A stretch of 64,000 bases of DNA from contig OZ237749.1 of the NCBI GenBank assembly GCA_965178125.1, positions 682,001 through 746,000 on the forward strand, written 5' to 3'. Position 1 is the stretch's first letter; every line of letters begins with the position of its first letter. Position numbers and translations under genes: made by a program. Below the pieces are notes generated by a model. The model ran no database searches. It saw only the letters and a program-made list of their open reading frames with translations, and was not told where the DNA came from. The stretch comes from Bilabrum cf. latius (taxonomy: Eukaryota > Bigyra: Bicosoecida > Bigyra > Bicosoecida). Positions 13,371-22,440 of this stretch are shown piece after piece.

Positions 13371-16300
13371 TCACACAGATGTCGCGTTGGCGCCGTCCTT
13401 AAAGCCCGGGCCACTGGCTGGAACAGGAGAGGACTGCCCACTTGGCTGCACATGAGCACTAGTAGTATCTCCAGTGCGCTCGGGGGTTGGTTCCCCATGC
13501 TGCACCGGCTTGCCCGTCGCCCCGCTCGTCTGCACTCCACTGCCGATGCGAGCTGGGGGAGAGCAGCAGCACGGGCACGGCAAGAACACGTGCCACAGCC
13601 ACTGCAAGCACGACATCGGCGCCTCTCCAAACAGCTCCCGGTGCGAGTTCGTCGCGTTCGCCATCGCGTACACCAGCATCAGGAAGAAGATGCACACGGA
13701 CACCAGCGCGAACACCAGGCCCACATTGTGCCGCACCGTGTCGCTGGTACCGTCCACGATGCGCGTGGTGACGATACGCCCGTTCACGCACTGCTTGCCG
13801 CTGGGGATGCCCTGGCCCTGCCTGTCTGAGCGGTCGTCGGCCGAGCTGATGGTGTAGTCCGGGTTGCACTCCTGGCAGATACCCTGCAGACACACGCCCT
13901 GCCACAGAATGGCGCGGGCGTAGCCGTCGCGAGGCACCTGCGACTGCGATAGCATGTGTCCCCTGCCGGTGGAGTTCCAGAAGCGGGCATCGCCGCAGAA
14001 GCCGTCGTTGGGAGTGTACCTGTTGTCACCGTCGCCGCCGATCCGCGGGATGTTGACCACCTGGGTCTGGCTCAGACGAGACGTCAGACCGTACACGTTC
14101 ACGCCCTAGGTCCTGCACAGCTTGCCGAAGAACTGCCAGCCCGCTCCCTCCTTGTTCTGGCACGTGCCGTACGTCCGGTGGGACCAGTTGTCGCACACGT
14201 ACTCTCCCTGGTCGTTCTAGCAAATGCCCATGTCCGTCTGGCAGTACTGCCCGTCCTCGCACATGCCGTCGTTGGTGCACTCGAGGCATCGCGTGCGCGG
14301 CTGCACGCGCTGGCCCATCCTGGAGTCGTACGACGGCACGTCAGCGCAGATGGTGAAGCGGTGCTCGTCGTTGTTGTCGCTGGCGTCCTTGCGGTCTTCC
14401 GAGGGATGGTCCTTGTTGCGCACACAGTCGTCGTTGTGGATGCACTCCCCTCGCACGCTCTCATGCGACGCACGCACGGACATCTGCATGTAGTTGGCGT
14501 CGCACGTGCTGCCTCGGGTGACCGTGATCATGTACGTGCCCACCTCGGACATGCCCGTGCGGGCCGTGGGACGGCCGAACGGCTGGGCTAAGGCGCTGCG
14601 CGAGCCAAGGCTGCCGACACCCGAGATGGAGTCCGACTCCGAGTAGCTGTCAACGAGGGCGCCGTATCGAGAGTGCGTGCCGGGGAAGGGCTGCACCTGT
14701 GTGGAGCCGTCATCCTGGAAAGGACGCACGTTCGTGCTCCGGTCCACGGATCGGAAGCGCACCTGCATGGCGTTGCGAGGAGGATGCTTGACGAAGTTCA
14801 TGCCTCGGCCTGCGCCCAGCTGCACGTTGTCCACGATCACGGACAGGTTGTTGAAGAGGTCCCGCTCGTAGTGCACGAAGAAGATGGCCTCCCTGTCCGG
14901 GAACTCCCCGTTGTGGATCTCTCGCTCGTCGATGGTGACGTTGTTGATGGGCTCGGACTCTCCAAACTCGCCGTCCTCGCGGAAGTCGTACAGCACAGGG
15001 TAGTGCTCCAGGCCCGTGATGGTGACGGTGAAGTCGATGAACACTCCCAGCGCGTACGGGTACTGTCCGTCGCTGCTTGGGAAGGCCACATCCTCGTCCT
15101 CGAACACCTCTCCGCCGGGCACCTGCACCTCCACACAGGCAGGGTACTGCGTGCCGGCTGAGTCATCGGCACCGCCGTCGTACTCCACGCGAGGCAGACG
15201 GAACCGAATCCGGCCCGCGGCATCGTAGTGGTACTTGGCCTCTTGGTCCTCCAGCGACGTGTACGTCTGCGAGCTCGTGGCAGGCTCATACCCGGGGATG
15301 CGCACCTGCCAGAAATCGCTGATCTCGTCGTTCTCGATGGCAGTCACATTGGGCAGAGGCATCACGCTGGGATCCGCCTCGATGGTGATCTCGATGGTCT
15401 TGGGGGGCAGGCCCATGGACGCGAAGTCTTCTCCGATGGGCACGCACACGGCCTGGCCTGGCCTCGTGTATCCGTTGATGGCCACGGTCTTGTTGGCCGT
15501 GAGGCGTGGCACGGAGTCCAGATAGATCTCGCCGTTGTCCTCACTGTTCACGTTGTACCCGATGCTACCCTCGCCGTACAGCTCGCTGTAACCGCCCTGA
15601 TACGTGCCGTTGCGCGTGACCATGCGGGCGGCCAAGTGCCACTCGAAGCCGTCGTCGTCGAGACGCGCCACGTTGCGCATGTCGAAGACGATCTGGTACG
15701 TGCCCACACACCAGGAATTGAGCTGCGATGGAAGGCCAAGACATGGGGCAAGCAGGCAGCATGGAGCTGAGGCGCGGCAAAGGGGATGGGGGCGGGGAGA
15801 CTGAGGCTGGGTTGGCAGACACATCGCAGCATTCTGCAGGTGTGCCGTCTCACCTGCTTGGCGTGGCTGTGGATCGGAAGCTGCAGCACATCGTTGCCGT
15901 CCTCCTGATACGCCCGCACCTCGACCGAGTTCGCTCCGAAGAAGTTGTTGAAGTCCTCCTCCTGAGAGGGCACAGCGTCGATGTCGCTGTAGTCCGTGGA
16001 GGGCGGCAGCACGAAGAACTCGTCGATGGCATCCGTGGCAGATGGATTCCAATAGTCGGTTTGTCCGTTTGCGTTGAACAGGATGATCTGCAGCTGGGCG
16101 CTGTCTTGGTACGGGAGAAGATCGTTGTTGAGCGTGATGCTGAGGACGGACGAGTTCTCTCCTGCATCGCTGATTCCGCGCGCACACGTGAAGTTGGATG
16201 GGCCATAGGAAGGGAGGAGATCAGCGGCGGAGAGCTCAATTGCGTTGGTCTCCGTGCAATCGCTCCTAGTGAGGCCTGCGAAGGATGGGTAGTTGACAAG

Positions 16301-16540
16301 TGTGTGACCGTTACTTGTCTTCGCAGTGAACAGGCGTTTTTTACCACGATTGGTGCAAGTATAAAACGATTTTTAAAAGTCGTTGTCGATTGTGTAATTT
16401 CTAGGTGTGTATACGTTTTGTTACCCTAGTTCTAGGCGAGTATGTACGCCACCAAGTTTGACGAACAAGCGTGTACATTATTGCTCACTTGCGGATGCAA
16501 TGCTGCTGATGCTGCCCAGCAGTACTACAAGAGGTATCAT
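13371..16540 (-). CDS. Secreted/type I membrane protein, paralog 2 (family not recognised)
   Basis: Same architecture as the gene at 9769-12938. Exons 16489-16540, 15854-16275 and 13371-15722; introns 16276-16488 and 15723-15853, both GTGAG...CGCAG; 941 residues, TGA stop. Exon 1 is again 52 nt and holds only a signal peptide, but its sequence is unrelated (MIPLVVLLGSISSIASA). The C-terminal tail after the membrane helix is also different (Ser/Pro-rich, about 40 residues). Between these ends the two genes align at a constant offset of 3,617 bases with no net indel, including the 131-bp second intron, and differ at only about ten bases that I noticed. A short patch at the start of exon 2 (DCTETNAIEL against DCEEVSSIEL) is divergent. 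TAG codons at the matching sites (14217, 14106) are read as Gln. Recent duplication or gene conversion is inferred. Confidence 0.8.
13498..16297. repeat. Direct repeat copy 2 (paralog core)
   Basis: Partner of 9881-12680. Differences noticed are single substitutions only, for example near 13856, 14589, 15731, 15901 and 16150. Conservation of the intron at the same level as the exons points to recent copying rather than selection on protein. Confidence 0.9.
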
Positions 16541-16746
16541 GTTGCAAATTCAGATCCTGGAATTCTTTCCGTCTCGAATTGAGGAGATATGTGACCGCTG
16601 CCACCGCAACGGAAAATCGCGCCACTTGATGGAATTCCGGATTTTGCCAGATACGTCCGTTTCGCTCTCAGGTATATTTTGTCCCATAGGCGCCCTGCCT
16701 TTCTAGCAAAACTTGCCCCGATTGCAGACTAGCGATTATCTAAACA

Positions 16747-17098
16747 ATGAGTGAATTGGGGCTTGTCCATGACTCGCTGGTAGCCAGTGACCGGTCTTTT
16801 TTGTAGATAATGAAATCTGCTGTGCAGCGCCTTGACAGCATCGTGGAGCAAACCGGTGAGTCTTGTACTTATGAAGTTATCGTACACCATTATGATTGGG
16901 GAAGGACGACCTGCATGGTCGCATGGAAGTCGTCGAATGCCTATGGTCGCAAGATTGGTTGAGCCGTTTTTGCTCCTGGCTGGTGCAGGCATTTTGGCGA
17001 CAGAGAAACTTGATGGACTTGAGCGAAAGTTGGAGAGGATAGAGCAGCTAATTTCTTCAGCGGAGCAGAGCACAAGCCAACCCAGAGCAGGTCGATGA
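16747..17098 (+). CDS. Small coiled-coil protein, BRK1/HSPC300-like
   Basis: Two exons, 16747-16855 and 16989-17098, joined over a 133-bp GTGAG...GTGCAG intron with matching phase; 72 residues, TGA stop. One TAG (16804) is read as Gln. The protein is an amphipathic helix with heptad-like Leu/Ile spacing (EKLDGLERKLERIEQL). Length, an N-terminal Arg-aromatic motif followed by a hydrophobic helix, and the C-terminal Leu-Glu-Arg-x-x-Glu-x-Ile-Glu run resemble BRICK1, the smallest subunit of the SCAR/WAVE actin-nucleation complex. The match is by eye and short, so another small coiled-coil subunit (for example the WASH subunit CCDC53) is possible. The gene would be lost if TAG were a stop. Confidence 0.5.
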
Positions 17099-17406
17099 GA
17101 TGAGCAACTTCGCGAATCTTGTTGTTGTTAATAGTCCTTGACTCTTAGGCTCGCCACACTAATTTCCTATTATAGACTCTCATTAATCAGATGACCATAG
17201 GCAGTTCAGTATCGGCTGCTTTTGGAGCAGTGTTAGAAGGTGGCTCTGTGTTCGAGAGCATCTCAACTTCATACAATTCTAGAGGTTTACATGCGGTCAA
17301 GTTAAATAGTTGTATCATGATATCACGAATCCAGACATAGCCATAACGCTGCTGGAAGCTCAACGTGAATCCTTCAATGAAACCAACCGGCGGGCTTCAT
17401 CACAGC
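17099..17406. other. Intergenic, 308 bp
   Basis: Convergent gap between the BRK1-like gene and the ferredoxin gene. AT-richer than its neighbours; no coding or RNA feature recognised. Confidence 0.5.
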
Positions 17407-18128
17407 TCAGAAGCTCTCATAGACCGGATTGTCCGGCACGTAGCACACCATCCCGTCCATTTCCTTGGTCAACTTAACTTGGCAGCCCAACCTAGAGGTG
17501 ACTGCAAGATCCTCGGGAAATGGGTAGTCGTCCAGTCGCTCCTTCTCGGTGTCGGTGAGAGCGGGCATCGACTGCCACTTGTCCTGAGGGATGATGACAT
17601 GGCACCCGTGGCACATAGGCCCTACTCCGTACTTGGGCTCCCAAAAATCCTACTTCTTATGATACAGCGCATCCGGCGTGCCGCCTCCGCTGCAGGGGTT
17701 CTCGACCATATCCAGCTTGTGGTCGGCTGCCAACTCTGTGAGTGTCTATCCGACCCGCCCCGGTAGTCGCACACGCTTTCCAGCGTAGTCAACGAAGGTC
17801 ACATTGACACGAGTGTCTTTCACGTGAGCCTGGTCGACACCATCGAACTCTACCTTAATCCCAGCAATTGCGCGCTTTGAGCTTGAATGCAACAGCGCGC
17901 GGCTTCGGGCGCCGAGCAACGAGCTAAACTGATTTGCTGCAAATGATGGGCAGAGAGGAAACGCTTAAGCTATCCGAGATAGAGTGACAAGATAAACAGC
18001 GGTGAGCACACAATGGGAAGGGTGATCATGCAAGCCCCGCTTTCTACGCCGTCGCGATACATCACAGCGCATACATATTTCAACAGGAAGTTCTCACGTC
18101 TGCGCACCAGAGACTACAAAAATCGCAT
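17407..18128 (-). CDS. Mitochondrial [2Fe-2S] ferredoxin (adrenodoxin type) with enlarged cluster loop
   Basis: Exon 1 is 18098-18128 (31 nt) and exon 2 is 17407-17936, joined over a GTGAG...TTTGCAG intron; 186 residues, TGA stop. The N-terminus (MRFLQSLVRR, then Ser/Arg/Leu-rich) is a typical mitochondrial presequence; its fifth codon is TAG, read as Gln. The ferredoxin fold follows ([13 protein letters not shown], then [16 protein letters not shown]), ending in [16 protein letters not shown], diagnostic of the adrenodoxin/Yah1 class. Four candidate cluster Cys are present: C92, C119, C122, C162. C92 to C119 is spaced by 26 residues, where adrenodoxins have 5. Known roles of the class are Fe-S cluster assembly and electron transfer. 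The enlarged loop after PCSGGG may instead indicate the complex-I-associated ferredoxin subunit; this alternative is inference. Confidence 0.8.
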
Positions 18129-18243
18129 TCGAACACGAAGGAGGTCGATGAAGCCCAATATCACAATCTGTATGCTTTTTGTAAAACTGCACGTTACCAG
18201 GAATCATGCTCGGGCGCGTCGACAAGGCATGCATATTTACGAG

Positions 18244-18343
18244 GTGAGGATTTCAACTGGTGTGCTGTCACTTTGGTTTTTCATAATTTTGTGTTACACC
18301 CGTTTATTAATGGTTGCAATTCGTTTTTCGCTGTTTGATGCAG
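18244..18343 (+). other. Probable 5'UTR intron of the GH59 gene
   Basis: GTGAGG at 18244 and TGATGCAG ending at 18343 match the splice consensus of neighbouring genes. If spliced, the exon upstream carries an ATG (18229) whose short frame ends in a TGA overlapping the GH59 start as ATGA. If retained, translation could begin in frame at 18310. Transcript data are needed to decide. Confidence 0.4.
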
Positions 18344-18357
18344 GCGCTCTTGTCGCC

Positions 18358-21300
18358 ATGATCGCTGTGGCTTCGGTCATTGCTGCTTTGTCAGTGTCTG
18401 TGCAAGCCCAGACTTACAATATCGATGGAACAGCCAAGGGGCGCACCTTTGATGGAATTGGTGGTCTCTCTGGTGGTGGTGCAACGTCAAGGCTGCTGCC
18501 GTCGTACTCAGAAGAGAAGCAAGGGGAGATCTTGGACTTCTTGTTCAAGCCCAACTTTGGAGCCAACCTTCACATCGCAAAGGTCGAGGTAAGTGAAGCA
18601 GTATCCAATTCTCCGCAATACGGCCTCGCTTTGACATTTCGTCTAGAATGCTCCGAGCAATCGAACTTCGCAGATTGGTGGCGACGCGTAGTCCACAGGT
18701 AAGTTCTGTCTCCGCCAGCATTGCCCTGGTGATCTGGAAGTATTTAATGTTATGGTGATCAACGATGCGTTATTTCTGTCCATTGTAACGCAGATGGGAC
18801 GGAAGCCTCTCACATGCACTGGGAAGCTGACCTCAACTGCGACAGAGGGTACGAGTGGCTGATCCTGGAGGGCGCCAAGCAGAGGAACCCCGACATCAAG
18901 ACGTACGGCCTCTCGTGGGCATGGCCCCGCTGGGTTGGCGGCGGAGGGAGTACCCCTTGGGACGACGTGGCCAAGTCCTCCAACTACACGATGAACTGGC
19001 TCCAGTGCGCCCGGCAGAAGGGCATCCAGATCGACTACATCGGCAGCTGGAAGTGAGCTCAAGAGTCCGAGTCGGTTGAAATCACATATGAGTATGAGGC
19101 TGTCTGCCCCCGTAGTGTGGCAGTGGCTCCCTGCGCAGGCCAGTCGCCGGGCCGTGGCATGCCCTGGCGGCAGCCTCTGCTCTGCAACCTTGCCGCCGAT
19201 CCCGTGTGCGTAGCGCGTGGCTGGCCACATGCAATGCCCGCGCCGCTGCACCTTGCTTCGGGCAGCGGCGCCCCGCCGGGCCCCAATTAAAAGCCCCTGC
19301 CCCTCAGCTCCCTTCCCATCCCCCCTATACAAATCCCCCTCCTCTCAATCTCTCTCATATTTTTTTCTCCCTATCTCTCAGCGAGAGGTCCTACTCTGAC
19401 GACTACCTCGTCTCCCTGAGGCAGCAGATGGACGCGGCGGGCTTCACGAACACCACCATCGTCGCCCCTGACGCTGGCTGGAACATCGCCGGAGACATCC
19501 TCAAGAACGCGAGTGTGGCCAAGGCCGTCGGTGTGATCGGCGCCCACTACCCCGGCATGCACAGCTCATCGCAGGCCCAGTCCACGGGGAAGCCCCTCTG
19601 GGCCTCGGAGGACGACTCCACCCTCAACTCCAACATCGGGGCCGCGTGCTGGGGCAGGATCGTAAACCGGAACTACGTGGAGGGCCAGATGACGGCGACG
19701 ATTAACTGGAACCTGCTGGCATCGTACATGTGAGTCTAATTTCTCGGTTACCTTGCACTGTGCGCCCCCCGCAGCTGTCTTGTTGCTTTCGTGATGATGT
19801 CATTGGGCTATCTGCGGGCGGGCTGCCTTGACTGAGAGCCTTTGTCTACATGTTCCCTCCACTCTTCCCCCCTAATTTGTTGTTCCGCACCGCAGGCCCG
19901 GCTTGAACTGGTACTCGACTTCCTTCATGACGGCCGACCAGCCGTGGAGCGGCAGCTACATCGTCGAGTCTGAGATCTGGGTGGCTGGACACACTGGCCA
20001 GTTTGCCAAGCCGGGCTGGCAGTACCTGCTCGTAGACAGCAGCTCGCTCCAGACCGGGGACTCGGACCTGGCCAGAGCACAGGGGACGGCCCGCGTGGCG
20101 CTGCAGGGGTCCACCCCTGCCGCCGGCAGCGGCAGCGGGATGCTCCTCGGGGGCGGCTCCTTCGTCACTCTCGTGGATCCCGACTCGAAGGACTTCTCCA
20201 TCGTCATTGAGAAGTTCCACGCCGACAGGTCCCGCTGCGTGCGCCCCGGTCTACCGGAGTACAACACCACGGCCGAGACGGCTACATTCGTGCTCAAGGA
20301 CCTCGTCCAGGGGCAGAGCCAGACCCTCGCCGTGTGGAAGACTCACCTGGCGTACGACGGCGCCAAGAACGTCGAGTTCTCAAGGCTGCCCGACATTACG
20401 GTTACCGCTGACAAGCCCCAGTTCGCCGTGCAGATCGACGTGGACGACATCATCACCGTGACCTCCCTGACCAGCGGGCCGGCCAAGGGCTCGTACCCTG
20501 CCCCGCCAAAGCGGACCAGTTTCCCAGTGCCATACGACGACGACTTCGAGAGCTGCACGCTGCACAGCGAGGGAGCGTACTTCTACGACCAGGCCGGGTC
20601 TTTCGAGTGCCTGCCCGCACCCGGGGGGCGGAGCGGCGTGGCGATGCGCCAGCAGGTGCCTGCGCTGCCCATCTGCTGGGGCGGCGACATCCTGCCAGTG
20701 TCTATGGTGGGTGCCGACACGTTCACCGATGCATCCCAGAGCGTCGATTTCTATTTCGAGGAGTCCGCGCACGACAACGCAACGGCCGTCGTGGCCGCTC
20801 GCATGATCGGCCAGGTCCGGGCGAGGGGCGTGTTCCTCTCGATCGCGCTGGACGGGTCCTACAGCGTCTTCTACCAGATCGAGGACATGAAGCAGCCGAG
20901 TCCCAAGCCAGCCTTTACGGGCAAGCTGCCTGTCTCCGTGAGCCGAGGGGAGTGGCACACGCTGGCGCTGCAGGTGACGGGAGAGACCGCCTCCGGTCAG
21001 CTGGACGGCAAGTCGCTCTTCAGCGGTAGAAGCGTGCACGACTGCAACTGCCCCTTCGGATTTGCCGGCATTGCCGTGGGCGCGTGGGAGCACGTGTGGT
21101 TCGACAACTACAAGCTGATCAGCGCCACAGACAACGGCGCCGTGTGCGCGCACCCGGCAGTCGGCCAGAACGTGCAGGTGCGCGGTTGCTCCGCAGACGA
21201 GGCCATGGGCGAGCGCTGGACCGTGGTGCAGTCTACGGGTCAGCTGCAGCTGCAGTCGAATGCCACGCTGTGTCTCGGCATCAGCGGCACCGACCCCAAC

Positions 21301-21723
21301 TCTGGATTCCCCAACATGGCAGTGGTGCGGTGCGACGCCAAGGACCCGAACCAGCAGTTCATCTTCGATCTCACAGATAAGGCCACCCAGATCCAGCTCT
21401 AGAGCAACGCGTCGCTGTGCATGGATGCCACGGGCGGCTCGTCTGGCCCTGGCACCAACATCGAAGCGTACACGTGCAACGGCGGCAGCAACCAGATGTG
21501 GGTCGTGGACGAGCTCGGCCGCATCATCAATGGAGGGTTCACTTCCCCCAAGAGGTGCGCCGGGCCGTGTGACGGCCTCCCGTGGCAGTCCACCCCTCTT
21601 GATTCGCTGAGCGAGCAGCACCGCGAGTACGTGCTCGAGGGCCGCCAGAAGAAGATGCTGTCGTCTGGGGCTCGTCGCGAGCTCGAGCTGTTGCAGTCCG
21701 AGGAGCAGCAGCAGAAGCTCTGA
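18358..21723 (+). CDS. Galactocerebrosidase-type glycoside hydrolase (GH59) with C-terminal ricin-type lectin domain
   Basis: Five coding exons: 18358-18588, 18674-18698 (25 nt), 18794-19052, 19382-19729 and 19896-21723; 896 residues, TGA stop. Start chosen at ATG 18358, giving a signal peptide ([17 protein letters not shown]). The GH59 body follows human GALC closely: [37 protein letters not shown], then the acid/base site in GSWNERSY (E173) and the nucleophile in [11 protein letters not shown] (E248). Known reaction: hydrolysis of beta-galactosyl lipids in lysosomes or outside the cell. After the beta-sandwich lectin-like region, a ricin B-type trefoil (about residues 703-830) is added; human GALC lacks it. 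Two TAGs are informative: residue 83 is the conserved Gln of GGDxQ(S/T)TDGTE, and residue 790 aligns with Gln in the protein's own lectin repeat ([11 protein letters not shown] against TQIQL-TAG-SNASLC). Confidence 0.92.
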
Positions 21724-22440
21724 AACCTTTTGGTCTGGGGGGCGGGAGGCGTCTCTATCCCCGGGGTTATTCCCGGGACGTTTTGACTTATTGCGCGTGT
21801 TTCATTACTTGTCTGCAGAGAAGACGTCAAGCTGGGTGGGAGGCCGCCCGTGTCTGCTGACTGGTACACGGCAAGGCTGTCTCGCTGGGTTTGGTGCGTC
21901 ATCGGGTTCCACGTGATTTTTCGCTTCGGTTGTTTTGCTTGGAATGCCCTACGAGGTGCGCACCTCGAACACATAATTTCTCTGACCACTGCCATTTCGT
22001 TCTGCTTCAAGCACGAATGGGTGCACGCATGCATGCACTGGCAGCACAATCCGGAAGAGCACAACAGCATGAGGCTGCAGCAATCGGCGCCTCGGGAGTC
22101 GAGTCCGAGTCGCGGCAAGCCTTGCGAGCCACGCCTCACACTTGCGCAGCGTCGTATCGGATACTCCAGGATGGCAGCTTCAAGCTAGACTAGGTAGCAA
22201 AGCTACTCCCGCCGATGCATCGACAGCGGTCCCATCAGCACCGCCGGCGGTGGCCCGGTACCGCTGGTCGTGGCAGTGGTGCTGCTAGTCATCTGTGTCT
22301 ACATTGTAAGCTTGCTTGCGCTATATCTATGGCTACTCTGGAGGTACTACCTCGCAAAAGATCACAGCGGAGAGGCTAGGCGGAGCCGCATGTACACCTG
22401 CTCTAGAACTTGATCCCGTCCTTGATCCCGTCCTTCAATT
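21724..22440. other. Intergenic, 717 bp, with possible small membrane-protein frame
   Basis: Convergent gap between the GH59 gene and the zinc-finger gene. Mostly featureless, except the frame at 22022-22393 described separately. Confidence 0.5.
22022..22393 (+). CDS. Possible small single-pass membrane protein (weak)
   Basis: With UAG as Gln, a frame of about 120 codons ends in TGA at 22391. It contains a convincing membrane helix (PLVVAVVLLVICVYIVSLLA) flanked by a Ser/Arg-rich segment and a basic tail. No homology was recognised, the start is arbitrary (upstream ATGs exist in frame), and another frame here also has coding-like composition, so an unseen intron or a spurious frame is possible. 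Confidence 0.25.
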
